Shown one piece after another: positions 36,697 through 46,195 of a DNA stretch of 64,000 nucleotides. How positions within the stretch are numbered: the stretch's first letter is position 1; each line of letters starts with the position of its first letter. The translations under genes were made by a program, and so were the position numbers. This DNA comes from an uncultured Methylophaga sp. (GTDB lineage Bacteria; Pseudomonadota; Gammaproteobacteria; Nitrosococcales; Methylophagaceae), in assembly GCA_913055695.1 (NCBI GenBank), contig CAJXKF010000006.1, positions 62,001 to 126,000 on the forward strand, given 5' to 3'. The notes under the pieces were generated by a model. The model was not told the origin of the DNA and ran no database searches. It worked only from the letters and a program-made list of their open reading frames with translations.

Positions 36697-39600
36697 ATGG
36701 CGGCACAAATCGGAGTTGTAAAGGCAATCATTGGAGAAGTCACAGCCACTGCGGCTGATGGCTCGATCAGAACACTACAGGCCGGCGACAGAGTCTTCGC
36801 CAATGAACTGATTACCACAGGCCCTGGTGGGGCAATTGAAATCGAATTCGCTGATGGCAGTGTCATGGATCTGGGCAGAAACTCCCAGGCAATGCTCGAC
36901 AGTGAAGTCTTTGATCTGAATGACACAGCCTTGGCCGAAGGCGCACAAGAAGACGTGCCTGATGACGTTGCTGCTATCCAACAAGCCTTGTTAGAGGGGC
37001 AAGACCCGACCGAAATCGGTGAAGCCACAGCTGCCGGTGCAGGGGTTGAAGGTGGTAATGAAGGTAATAATACTGCCGTATTCGTTGATTATCTCAACCC
37101 ATCGGTCACACCCGATGCGGGTTTCGATACCATTGGCGTCAATAACAGCTATGACCTTCCTGAAGAGGACATTATTTTCCTTGAAGAAGAAGAGCCTGTC
37201 CCTCAAGTCAGTGTGTCAGTCGATGTTGAAATCGAAATTGAAGATCCGGAAACCGATCCTCCTACAGATGGCATTCCAACACCTGACTATCCTGTTATTG
37301 TTGATGGCAATGCGGCCAGTGTTTTAGAAGGAACCAGTGCAGGTACCAAACAAGTTGTCTTTATCATTAATTTAAGTGAAGCCTTCACACAGGACGTTCA
37401 GGTTACCTATGAATTACGTCCAGTAAGCACTAATGGTGCAGCGGATAACCCCGAAGATTGGTTTGATGGACTTTCACCTCAAACGGTCACAATTCCTGCA
37501 GGTGCAACTTCTTTCCCTGTCTATGTGCAAATCGTAGAAGATGACATTCCAGAAGGAAATGGTGTTTTCGAAATTGTGCTTCTTAGCGCCAACAATGCCA
37601 CTATTAACCCTGATGCTGACTCTGCAATGGTTACCATCTTCGATGATGATGTTAACCTTACTAGTGGCGATGTCGCAGGTGATGAAACTGATGGTTTTGT
37701 AGAACTTAATGGTGTCATCGATGCTGATTACGGTCTTGGTGACACAGGCACCATTTCTATATCGTATTCTGGCGGCTCCTGGACTGGTAGTGCATCTAGT
37801 TCCGGTAACACGGTGACTGCAGATGATGGTAGTTGGACACTCGTGGTCAAAGGCGATGGCACTTATACGTTTACTCAGAATGAGGCGTTTTATCATCCTG
37901 ATGCAACTAACCCGGATGACCCTCTGACATTTGAGTTTACTGCAACAGCAATAGACTCATTTGGTAATACCAGTGCCCCTGCGGTATTCACTGTTACGGT
38001 CGATGATGATGCTCCAGATATGACCGTCGGCGGCACTGATACCGTTGCTGAAGATGCTGTTGGTACGATTTCTGGTACATGGGATAACAGCAGCTACGGT
38101 GCAGATGATGCCTCAAGCGTAGTTGTTAAAGTGGGAGCGAGCAGTTACGCGCTTGGTGCCAACATTGTGCTTGCAGAAGGCACATTGAATGTAGCTACCG
38201 ATGGCACCTGGACGTTTGATCCTGCGAATGGTCAAGACCAAGATCTCTCTCCAAACGTGACATTCAGTGTTGAAGTCACGGATGGTGATGGCGACGTAGC
38301 CTCAGACAATCACACGATCACCATCACCGATGGTGCGGGTCCTGGCGATGCACAAGCTATCAGCCTGTCAGTGGATGAAGATGACTTACCTGTACGTGGC
38401 GATGAGACAGCGGGTAATGACGATACACCGGAGTCCCTGACAGACAGCGACACACTGGTGTTCACCCTGGGCTCAGACGCCTTGGCGAGCATGGCCTTTG
38501 ACACAGATTTATCTGGCTTGCTGACCAACACAGATGGTCTTGCTGGTGCTGACGTTATCTGGACATATGGTGCGAGCCAAATCACCGGTACGGTGAATGG
38601 TGATCTGGCGATCACGCTGACACTGACACCGAACCTGGTTGCAGGCACGGCATCTGTATCAGTGACCTTGTCGGACAACTTCCTGCATACCTATGGTGAT
38701 GACATTCAAACGAACCTGGATTTAGGTTCGGTCGATGTCATTGCGACAGATATTGATGGCGATACAGCGGCAGGTACAGTGAATGTAGCGGTTGTTGATG
38801 ATGTGCCAGCGATGACAGTATCAGGTACAGCAACCGTTGCCGAAGATGCCGTTGGTACGATTTCTGGTACATGGGATAACAGCAGCTACGGTGCAGATGA
38901 TGCCTCAACCGTGGTCGTTAAAGTGGGAGCGAGCAGTTACGCACTTGGTGCCAACATTGTGCTTGCGGAAGGTACATTGAATGTAGCTACCGATGGCACC
39001 TGGACGTTTGATCCTGCGAATGGTCAAGACCAAGATCTCTCTCCAAGCGTGACGTTCAGTGTTGAAGTCACGGATGGTGATGGCGACGTAGCCTCAGACA
39101 ATCACACGATCACTATCACCGATGGTGCGGGTCCTGGCGATGCACAAGCTATCAGCCTGTTGGTGGATGAGGATGATCTGCCCATGGGCAATGACGATAC
39201 GCCGGAATCGCTGACAGACAGCGATACGTTGGTGTTCACTTTGGGCTCCGATGCCTTGGCGAGCATGGCCTTTGACACAGATTTATCTGGCTTGCTGACC
39301 AACACAGATGGTCTTGCTGGTGCTGACGTTATCTGGACATATGGTGCGAGCCAAATCACCGGTACGGTGAATGGTGATCTGGCGATCACGCTGACACTGA
39401 CACCGAACCTGGTTGCAGGCACGGCATCTGTATCAGTGACCTTGTCGGACAACTTCCTGCATACCTATGGTGATGACATTCAAACGAACCTGGATTTAGG
39501 TTCGGTCGATGTGATTGCGACAGATATTGATGGCGATACAGCGGCAGGTACAGTGAATGTAGCGGTTGTTGATGATGTGCCTGTAGCCATTAACCCTGAA

Positions 39601-41211
39601 ATGACATTCATCATTAACCAAATCAATACAACCGCGACAGGTGTTGCTTTGGACGTTGACTCAAACATTGATGATAATGTTGGCGCGGATCAACTCGGTA
39701 CGCTCAGCTTTACCAATATTGCTGTCGACGGAACTTTGAGTCAGCAAACGACAGGTAATCAAGCTATTTATCTGTATAGCAACGGTAGTGTCCTCATTGC
39801 ATCAACATTAGCCGGTAGTGATTATGCGACTGTGTTGGCTGATACCAATACGCAAGTCTACACTGTGACATTGAACACAGATGGTGACCTTGCTCTGTCA
39901 AATGACACATACGATTTCACCTTATTGAAACAGTTAGACGGTGGTTTAACATCATTCTCAATCGATGATGGTTCGTATGATTTTGCTGGAGGTAACACAA
40001 ACTACGCTTACTATTTTGATACTGATGTTGTCTCACCGACACCTGATATTCTAGTTACACCTGTACAAGGCGATGGTTATGATGGGGATGGTGTCAATGC
40101 CACAGCTAACGAGGCTGGTGTCGATGGTGGTGGTGGTGGTCAGAATGTTGGTGGGAACGAGGGCATTCGGATTGACTTCGTATCAGGAATTTCTGGTACT
40201 CCAGTAAGTAATGCAGACTACGATGAATCCACAGGTTCTGGTCATACATTTACTAATCATGAAACAGTATTTGGTGTTCAAGCTACGTTAGTGTCATCTG
40301 GTCAAACTGCTAGCACAATTGAACTGAGAGCCTACCAAGACCCCGATGGAAACAATATTGTTGGTGATGGTACACAAAAAGACATTACTTCAATTACATT
40401 GGGTGGTTTGGTGACATTCAACATCGCTGACGGCTTGTTGCAGACAGGTGATGGCTATACCGTTGAATTTGATTATGATGGCAATGGCAGCCTCTACGTT
40501 TCGGGTATATATGACGGAACCACCATTCAGGTATTCACTGGTGTAGGTTTAAACTCGCTAGAAATTGATTATCTGAGTGACAATACTTTCTCTGTTGGTG
40601 GCTTTGGTGCAGCAGTCCCTACTCCGGGTGATTTGATCAATTTAGACTTTGATTTGCAGTTGGTGGATGCCGATGGTGATACCGTCATAATTGAGAATGG
40701 TATCGAAATCCAAATCAGCCCAGAAGATCATGTGATTTTGTCTGGTACAGATGGTAATGACCAAGGTGGCGCTGCGCTGATTGCAGTAGCTAACCAAGCC
40801 ACAACCATTCTTGGTGGGGATGGCGATGACGAACTGGTTGGCGGTGGTGAAAATGACATCTTGATTGGCGGTGCCGGTGATGATGTCTTGACGGGCAATG
40901 CTGGTGTAGATGTCTTTGACTTCAATGAAGATGATCTGGGCGTTTCAGCTGACTCAGCAGCTGATACCATTACCGACTTCAATGAAGCTCAAGGAGATAT
41001 CATCAATTTAGCTGATGTGCTGGCTAACACAGACAACACGATTGCTGGTGTTGAAAATGGAGGCCACCTGCAAATTCAAGTCACTAATGCCAGTGAGGGT
41101 GGTGTAGTCCAAACCATTGATGTAACAAGTATCGCTGTATTGGATGATGCTGCCGCGCAGGTTGTGTTGAATAGTCTATTGATTTCAGGCGCAGTAGATG
41201 ATGGTATTTAG
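36697..41211 (+). CDS. Second LapA-type RTX adhesin with retention module (about 1504 residues)
   Basis: Residues 1-115 are a close copy of the first adhesin's retention module, again with TAAG at 111-114, followed by the same VFVDYLNP...GFDTIGVN linker. A Calx-beta-like domain (about 205-325) comes next, then a Bacterial Ig/VCBS-type domain. Two almost identical 260-residue repeats span about 442-963. A unique glycine/aspartate-rich region (about 965-1345) is followed by RTX repeats GGDGDDELVGGGENDILIGGAGDDVLTG and a C-terminal type I secretion signal (VDVFDF, ITDFNEAQGDIINLADVL). It is expected to be secreted and held at the cell surface like LapA until cleaved by a LapG-like protease. No exporter or lapG/lapD is encoded here. 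The coding sequence around 39600-40700 looks more AT-rich than its neighbours. Confidence 0.92.
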   Translation: MAAQIGVVKAIIGEVTATAADGSIRTLQAGDRVFANELITTGPGGAIEIEFADGSVMDLGRNSQAMLDSEVFDLNDTALAEGAQEDVPDDVAAIQQALLEGQDPTEIGEATAAGAGVEGGNEGNNTAVFVDYLNPSVTPDAGFDTIGVNNSYDLPEEDIIFLEEEEPVPQVSVSVDVEIEIEDPETDPPTDGIPTPDYPVIVDGNAASVLEGTSAGTKQVVFIINLSEAFTQDVQVTYELRPVSTNGAADNPEDWFDGLSPQTVTIPAGATSFPVYVQIVEDDIPEGNGVFEIVLLSANNATINPDADSAMVTIFDDDVNLTSGDVAGDETDGFVELNGVIDADYGLGDTGTISISYSGGSWTGSASSSGNTVTADDGSWTLVVKGDGTYTFTQNEAFYHPDATNPDDPLTFEFTATAIDSFGNTSAPAVFTVTVDDDAPDMTVGGTDTVAEDAVGTISGTWDNSSYGADDASSVVVKVGASSYALGANIVLAEGTLNVATDGTWTFDPANGQDQDLSPNVTFSVEVTDGDGDVASDNHTITITDGAGPGDAQAISLSVDEDDLPVRGDETAGNDDTPESLTDSDTLVFTLGSDALASMAFDTDLSGLLTNTDGLAGADVIWTYGASQITGTVNGDLAITLTLTPNLVAGTASVSVTLSDNFLHTYGDDIQTNLDLGSVDVIATDIDGDTAAGTVNVAVVDDVPAMTVSGTATVAEDAVGTISGTWDNSSYGADDASTVVVKVGASSYALGANIVLAEGTLNVATDGTWTFDPANGQDQDLSPSVTFSVEVTDGDGDVASDNHTITITDGAGPGDAQAISLLVDEDDLPMGNDDTPESLTDSDTLVFTLGSDALASMAFDTDLSGLLTNTDGLAGADVIWTYGASQITGTVNGDLAITLTLTPNLVAGTASVSVTLSDNFLHTYGDDIQTNLDLGSVDVIATDIDGDTAAGTVNVAVVDDVPVAINPEMTFIINQINTTATGVALDVDSNIDDNVGADQLGTLSFTNIAVDGTLSQQTTGNQAIYLYSNGSVLIASTLAGSDYATVLADTNTQVYTVTLNTDGDLALSNDTYDFTLLKQLDGGLTSFSIDDGSYDFAGGNTNYAYYFDTDVVSPTPDILVTPVQGDGYDGDGVNATANEAGVDGGGGGQNVGGNEGIRIDFVSGISGTPVSNADYDESTGSGHTFTNHETVFGVQATLVSSGQTASTIELRAYQDPDGNNIVGDGTQKDITSITLGGLVTFNIADGLLQTGDGYTVEFDYDGNGSLYVSGIYDGTTIQVFTGVGLNSLEIDYLSDNTFSVGGFGAAVPTPGDLINLDFDLQLVDADGDTVIIENGIEIQISPEDHVILSGTDGNDQGGAALIAVANQATTILGGDGDDELVGGGENDILIGGAGDDVLTGNAGVDVFDFNEDDLGVSADSAADTITDFNEAQGDIINLADVLANTDNTIAGVENGGHLQIQVTNASEGGVVQTIDVTSIAVLDDAAAQVVLNSLLISGAVDDGI
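38020..39585 (+). repeat. Two long near-identical tandem repeats in the second adhesin
   Basis: Unit 1 (38020-38811, 792 bases) and unit 2 (38812-39585, 774 bases) encode the same 258-264 residues. The main difference is an 18-base (6-residue) indel after VDEDDLP. Long stretches are identical in DNA, including synonymous positions. Confidence 0.92.
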
Positions 41212-41234
41212 AACTAAAACATACTAGTTAGATT

Positions 41235-41262
41235 AAGGCCGGCTTTTTAGCCGGCCTTTTTT
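41235..41262 (+). terminator. Terminator between the second adhesin and pilE
   Basis: AAGGCCGGCT-tttt-AGCCGGCCTT forms a 10-bp stem followed by TTTT. Because A's also precede it, it can stop convergent transcription from the pilus operon. Confidence 0.9.
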
Positions 41263-41291
41263 ATTTAAATTGAATCGCGGAATTACAGCCT

Positions 41292-41690
41292 CTACCAGCA
41301 GTTATTATCCTGCGCGGTATGACCACCGGTCTCATCCACCCACATGGTGCCGCAACGATCACTGGCCTGTGGACCTTTTGGTGTAGCCGAGAGAGTAAAA
41401 TTATCCTGCGCTATGGCAGCGATAGCGAGGTCATAATATTTACTGTCACCTTCTTTAGGTGACTCATTGAAAGGCAGTGCCGCTCCCGTGTAACTGAAGT
41501 TCTCACCGTAATGGCGTTCCATGTAGGCGGCCAGTTCAAGCAGATCTGCCTGTGCATTAGCCCGGCGGGTTTTTCTGACCTGTTCCTGATAAGACGGTAA
41601 AGCAATCGCTGCAATGATGCCGATGATGATGGCGGTGATCATCAGCTCGATCAGAGTAAAGCCGGATTGGCAGCGACACAGCTTTCTCAT
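41292..41690 (-). CDS. pilE: Type IV minor pilin PilE
   Basis: A 132-residue pilin with a short leader and the prepilin peptidase site: GFTLIELMITAIIIGIIAAIALPSYQ begins after a basic leader, with Phe+1 and Glu+5. Two cysteines near the C-terminus (DRCGTMW and NNCW) can form the D-region disulfide. As the last gene of a pilVWXY1Y2E-type operon it matches the PilE minor pilin of Pseudomonas, part of the priming complex at the pilus tip. It overlaps pilY2 by 4 bases. Confidence 0.92.
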   Translation of the reverse strand: MRKLCRCQSGFTLIELMITAIIIGIIAAIALPSYQEQVRKTRRANAQADLLELAAYMERHYGENFSYTGAALPFNESPKEGDSKYYDLAIAAIAQDNFTLSATPKGPQASDRCGTMWVDETGGHTAQDNNCW

Positions 41691-42007
41691 AAGGGCGCGC
41701 CCTGCTGGACGATAATGTCGAGAATGCGATCAAACTCATCCGTGTTGAAAGCGACTTCCTGGCCGACGGTTAATTCCAGTTCTGGGGCAGCCTCAGCATC
41801 GCTGTTAAGGATCTCGACATTGTTCGCTAACAGGTATAGCTGACCGTCAATCTTGATCTCACCGGCACCGCGGTTGATTTCTGTGATGGTCCCTTCATTG
41901 GAAAAGTCTATGGCCTGCAATGGCGAAGATAATAACAGGCCCAGCATGAGAAATAAGCCAGTTCGTACGCGTTTTAGCGTTTGTATAGATAATCCAGTTG
42001 TCGCCAT
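41687..42007 (-). CDS. pilY2: PilY2-like small secreted protein
   Basis: A 106-residue protein with a signal peptide (TGLFLMLGLLLSSPLQA) and a small beta-rich body (GTITEINRGAGEIKIDGQLYLL). Size, export signal and position between pilY1 and pilE match PilY2 of Pseudomonas, a small protein of unclear function needed with the pilus tip genes. It overlaps the end of pilY1 by 34 bases and pilE by 4, so all three are translationally coupled. The sequence itself is weakly conserved, so the name depends largely on context. Confidence 0.7.
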   Translation of the reverse strand: MATTGLSIQTLKRVRTGLFLMLGLLLSSPLQAIDFSNEGTITEINRGAGEIKIDGQLYLLANNVEILNSDAEAAPELELTVGQEVAFNTDEFDRILDIIVQQGAPL

Positions 42008-45000
42008 GACTGCCTCCCCTGAGAGCCCGGACCCGGATTCTCAGTCGTAATTTCGATTTCGCCGGATGAACCGGAGCTGTATTTGAACTCAGTTTGTCCA
42101 CCGCCGTCATTGAGGATGCCCGGTGTATTGTTGATACCGACTTTCGATCTTTTTCCACTGGCCGGGACATAGTCATCGTCACCGTCATTATCGATATCAC
42201 CGAGATTGACGTAGTCCAGGACGGTGAATGTTTTGTCGCCATCCAAATCAAATGGCGAATACGTTAGCCTGCTACCGGATGTGGCATCGAGCTCCATTAA
42301 CCAGCTGGTACCACCATCACCACATGGGTCTTCTGACGGTAGCAGCGTGGTGAAAATCACACGGCCGTTGCGGACGATGGCCTCACTGACCTGGCGTTCA
42401 CCAAAATTGGTACCGGTATCCGGGTCTATCAAATCGAGATACCAGCCCTTGTGCGTTGTCCAGTCTATAGTGTTTTCAGTGGTGACCCTGAGCTCAAAAC
42501 CGGATTGCGTGACTTCATCTGTTATCGATTGCTGTAACAGTTGTGACCGGCTGCTGATGTTCTGATTTGTATCCCAGATGCCATAGAAACTCTGGGTCGT
42601 CTGATTGACGGCGCTGTTGTCACCGACTTCAAAATACTTGCCGGTACCGAATAACACCAGATAACCGTTACCAGTCGGGTGATTAATGATTTGAGGTTGG
42701 GTGGTGATAGGTTGTCTGTTCAGATTGCTGCATGGAAGGCTGGCACAGGCTTCAAACAGCGGTTGTGGTAAACCAGCCTCTTTCATGGCGTAATCCCACT
42801 GATTGGGCTGTTTTTTTGAGACATCAATTTTCCACAAATTGCCGAACAAATCGCCGGCATAAATCAGATCAGCCACGGCATCGGCATTAACATCAACTAC
42901 AGCGGGCGTCGCCAGTCCATTGGGCCGATTCTGGCCTGTCGGGTCTTCACTCGAGCCACGCTCAGTATTGAGCGGCGGTCTCAACAGGCTGCCATCAGCC
43001 AGGTTGACGATATACAACTTGGCGTCACCACTGGTGCTGTCAGCAGTGTTACCATCACCGGCATTATCGGCCGTGTTGTTGTAACCGCCGCTGAATATCG
43101 CAGCCCAACTCCCATCCTGCATCCGCGCGATACTGGGCTGGCCGAAGGTATAACCCAAATCGGCATTATCCTTATCGCTGAACTCCCATAACACATCGTC
43201 CTCATTGAATTTTTCAGGATCGGTCACATCCAAAGCAAATATGCCCTGACCGCCGGCACCTAGTCCCGAGACCAATATGCTTCTCCACTCGCCGTTAATG
43301 AAAGCATCGACAATGGTGGGCGTGCCATCCACAAAATATTCATGGTTGTAGCCGGACACAGTCAGATCGTTGAGGTTCTGATAGACGCTTTCAGGAATAT
43401 AACTGAACAGTTCAACACCGGTTTCGGCATTAAAGGCGTGGAGCATGCCATCGTTGGCACCCACATAAATAACAGGTTGTCGATTCAGGTTATCTGTTCT
43501 AAAGGTCGAGTAGGGTTTAGCATTGCTGTCATTTTCTGGCGCGTCAGTTCCCCAGATATCCGGGTAACGCTGCAAAGGCATCGCCACATAAGCCGGACTG
43601 GAATGGATGATGTCGCCGAGCAGGCTATTACGGTTACGGAAGCTGCCACCGTTAGCGAGTTCATTGGCGTCATCGCCTCTGAGATAATCAAGTACCTGCT
43701 GGCTACCCAGTTGGGCCTGCTGACTGGCGGACAAGGCGTTGAAATCCGAAAATGGCACACCTTTAGTGCCATCGAATGTGAAAATGCTGCGGCTGTCCGC
43801 TGCGGGGATTAAATCACCTGCATCCCACGTTTCAGTAGCACTCAGAGTGCCATCAGCATTGACCCCATAGGCCAGTAACTGGCCACTCCAGTCTTCGCTA
43901 TTGAATTTTGCCTGATAAACCTGACTGCTTGACGAGATTGTCCCTGTATTAAGCGCGACAGAAGAGGCCGATGACTGACGTTTTGATATCGAGGCGAGGA
44001 CATCAGAGATGGCATCGGCCAGTTGTTTCGGATTCGAGGCGTTAAAAAATCCACCGCGACTGTTGATGGTGGCGTGAAGCAGGTCATCAAGCCGTGCCGG
44101 ACATTCACTGCCACTGCAGTTGCCTGAGCTTGAAGGATTGGTATCGGGCCAGCTGATATCAGTTTCAGAATCGATGGCAGCCCAGGCGGCGTCGGCATCA
44201 ACGGAACCGGTTAGACCGAAGCTGATGCCGAATAAGCTCATATGCTGCCAGAAAGCCGGATCGAGTGGCGAGGTGGCGACATCATTTTCCAGGTCGGTAC
44301 GCAGATCCCGTTTCCAGTAATACATCGCAACATCGGCCAAGGTATTGCTTTGGCTATCCCGGAATGGACCAATCGGCGAGTACTGGAAAGGTTCGTTTTC
44401 AGGACCCGTAATGTTTGAGCCGGCTGTGTTATCCACATTGGCTCTGGCGTCACTGGTGTCCGCATCGTAATTGCTGCCGCCGCTCCAGTAACCATCGGTC
44501 ATCATGATGCTGTAGTTTAGACGACAGCTGTAATCGGTACCACCAGACTCTCCGGGTGTGGAGCTCCATGGCCCTTCGTCATCGGGTCGGGAAAAATATT
44601 GCCCGACATCATCCAGCGCTTCTCTCAGCGGTGTGCCCAAAGCGGGAATATCTCTGCCATATAAATTATCGAAAAAGTCCTCACGGGAAGTCTCAAAATC
44701 CCGTACACCGTCGATAATCGTGCCGGTGGTAACGCCATCCACTTCAGAGGAACCTTTATTGATCGTGCCGTAACCGATTCGTTTTTTGCTCTGATCAACA
44801 AAGGCACGGCCGATACTGGCGCGTGCTGTCAGAATTCTGGAGCGGTAATAGGTATACCAGTTGGCAAAGTTCTGAATTTCCTGCTCATAACTGCAAATCC
44901 CATCACCGCCACAGTCAGTACGCATGCTTCGGTTATGACCGCTGTAGTTAGCCGTGCTTGAGCGAATTTCAACGCGGGTATAATTATTCCAGTTCCACTG

Positions 45001-45660
45001 ACTGCCGCCGTTATGCCAGAAATAGGTTGCCGGCCAGAAAGTTTTGTTATCGGTAGAACTGTTGCAATCCATACCCCCCCACCAAGTTGGGAGGCAACTG
45101 CGCCAGTAGATATTATTGTAGCGACCGTTATCGGTGGTTAGGTTTCTCGCCACAGTGTTGACATCACCGCTGCTCCACCATGTCGATGTAGGGCAAGAAC
45201 CCGTTTTTTCGGGATTATGCCAGGCACATGAACTCGAGGCATTGGGGTAGAGCGTTCCGTCTTCCTTGACCCAGGGGCGATAAGTAACGGAAGGGTCATA
45301 ATAAGTACTGTTGAATTGAGGCGAACGAGTGGTGGCATTGTAAGCATTGTTCTCCTCGACTGTGGCCACCTGTAACAGGGTCTTGGAATAGCTTGGATAG
45401 GGTGTACCACTGCCATAAACACTGTCCGGGCTCGGAAACAGCAGGGCGGCATAGGAACTACCGGGAAAGGCTAAATCATCCGGTGTTACTTCAAAGACCA
45501 TCGAACCCGAATCATCAAGAATAAACATGATGTTGGGTTCAACCCCGCCACCGAGGTACAGTGGCGTTTTGCTCAGGCTGAGCGTTGCAGCGCTGGCAGC
45601 AGAATTGATGCTGAATAATACTAGCGCGACACAGAGGCTTTGCAGAGTTCGTGAAATCAT
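41974..45660 (-). CDS. pilY1: PilY1 pilus tip adhesin
   Basis: A 1228-residue exported protein with signal peptide (about 1-24). An N-terminal von Willebrand A-like region has MIDAS DDSGS (about 49-53). The C-terminal half is a PilY1 beta-propeller with calcium-binding loops such as DVNADAVADLIYAGD and DIDNDGDDD. PilY1 sits at the tip of type IV pili, promotes pilus extension, and in Pseudomonas takes part in surface sensing that raises c-di-GMP. It begins two bases after pilX ends. The large aromatic, cysteine-bearing section in the first 300 residues is typical of the variable adhesive region. Confidence 0.95.
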   Translation of the reverse strand: MISRTLQSLCVALVLFSINSAASAATLSLSKTPLYLGGGVEPNIMFILDDSGSMVFEVTPDDLAFPGSSYAALLFPSPDSVYGSGTPYPSYSKTLLQVATVEENNAYNATTRSPQFNSTYYDPSVTYRPWVKEDGTLYPNASSSCAWHNPEKTGSCPTSTWWSSGDVNTVARNLTTDNGRYNNIYWRSCLPTWWGGMDCNSSTDNKTFWPATYFWHNGGSQWNWNNYTRVEIRSSTANYSGHNRSMRTDCGGDGICSYEQEIQNFANWYTYYRSRILTARASIGRAFVDQSKKRIGYGTINKGSSEVDGVTTGTIIDGVRDFETSREDFFDNLYGRDIPALGTPLREALDDVGQYFSRPDDEGPWSSTPGESGGTDYSCRLNYSIMMTDGYWSGGSNYDADTSDARANVDNTAGSNITGPENEPFQYSPIGPFRDSQSNTLADVAMYYWKRDLRTDLENDVATSPLDPAFWQHMSLFGISFGLTGSVDADAAWAAIDSETDISWPDTNPSSSGNCSGSECPARLDDLLHATINSRGGFFNASNPKQLADAISDVLASISKRQSSASSVALNTGTISSSSQVYQAKFNSEDWSGQLLAYGVNADGTLSATETWDAGDLIPAADSRSIFTFDGTKGVPFSDFNALSASQQAQLGSQQVLDYLRGDDANELANGGSFRNRNSLLGDIIHSSPAYVAMPLQRYPDIWGTDAPENDSNAKPYSTFRTDNLNRQPVIYVGANDGMLHAFNAETGVELFSYIPESVYQNLNDLTVSGYNHEYFVDGTPTIVDAFINGEWRSILVSGLGAGGQGIFALDVTDPEKFNEDDVLWEFSDKDNADLGYTFGQPSIARMQDGSWAAIFSGGYNNTADNAGDGNTADSTSGDAKLYIVNLADGSLLRPPLNTERGSSEDPTGQNRPNGLATPAVVDVNADAVADLIYAGDLFGNLWKIDVSKKQPNQWDYAMKEAGLPQPLFEACASLPCSNLNRQPITTQPQIINHPTGNGYLVLFGTGKYFEVGDNSAVNQTTQSFYGIWDTNQNISSRSQLLQQSITDEVTQSGFELRVTTENTIDWTTHKGWYLDLIDPDTGTNFGERQVSEAIVRNGRVIFTTLLPSEDPCGDGGTSWLMELDATSGSRLTYSPFDLDGDKTFTVLDYVNLGDIDNDGDDDYVPASGKRSKVGINNTPGILNDGGGQTEFKYSSGSSGEIEITTENPGPGSQGRQSWRQLDYLYKR

Positions 45661-45662
45661 TG

Positions 45663-46190
45663 CTAAAACCTCTTGGCAGTGGTGCTCTGCAGCAGCGTTC
45701 TGGCAATATCAGTGCCGCCGGTGCCCTGGCCGGTGATGCGATAGTAAACCGTGCCGTTGGGGACACCGCCATCACCAATCACCAGATCGTCAGATTTAAA
45801 ATACTGAAATTCAATGATACTGCGTGGTTTTGTTCTGACATTGACCAGGTCCCCGCCATAGAGCACGCCATTGTTATTCCACCAGGTCAGGTCCCGTTCC
45901 TGCCACCAGCTTTGCGGATTGGCATCATTCGGGTCCATGGCATTGAGTTTCCAGACACGGGTGCTGCCATCAGCGGTCGGTAAGGGTTCAACCAGTTGGC
46001 TGCCAAGCCAGTTTTCGGCGTCTCTCAGCACCGTTTCTGCTGCTTCAAAGGAAAGTGCTTTATCACGTTCATTAGTGGCCATTTTCTGCTGCATAACGCC
46101 ACTACGCATCGACGACAAACCGATGATGGTAATGAGAACCAGAAGAATCATACTGACGACCAGCGCGGCACCTTGTTGTTTCATCGTCAT
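45663..46190 (-). CDS. pilX: Minor pilin PilX
   Basis: A 175-residue protein starting MTMKQQGAALVVSMILLVLITIIGLSS, the PilX N-terminal pattern in which the usual FTLIE is replaced by GAALV. A long helix follows (KALSFEAAETVLRDAENWL), then a variable globular domain. PilX is a minor pilin of the tip complex that supports PilY1. It lies 5 bases after pilW and 2 bases before pilY1. Confidence 0.93.
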   Translation of the reverse strand: MTMKQQGAALVVSMILLVLITIIGLSSMRSGVMQQKMATNERDKALSFEAAETVLRDAENWLGSQLVEPLPTADGSTRVWKLNAMDPNDANPQSWWQERDLTWWNNNGVLYGGDLVNVRTKPRSIIEFQYFKSDDLVIGDGGVPNGTVYYRITGQGTGGTDIARTLLQSTTAKRF

Positions 46191-46195
46191 CCTCC

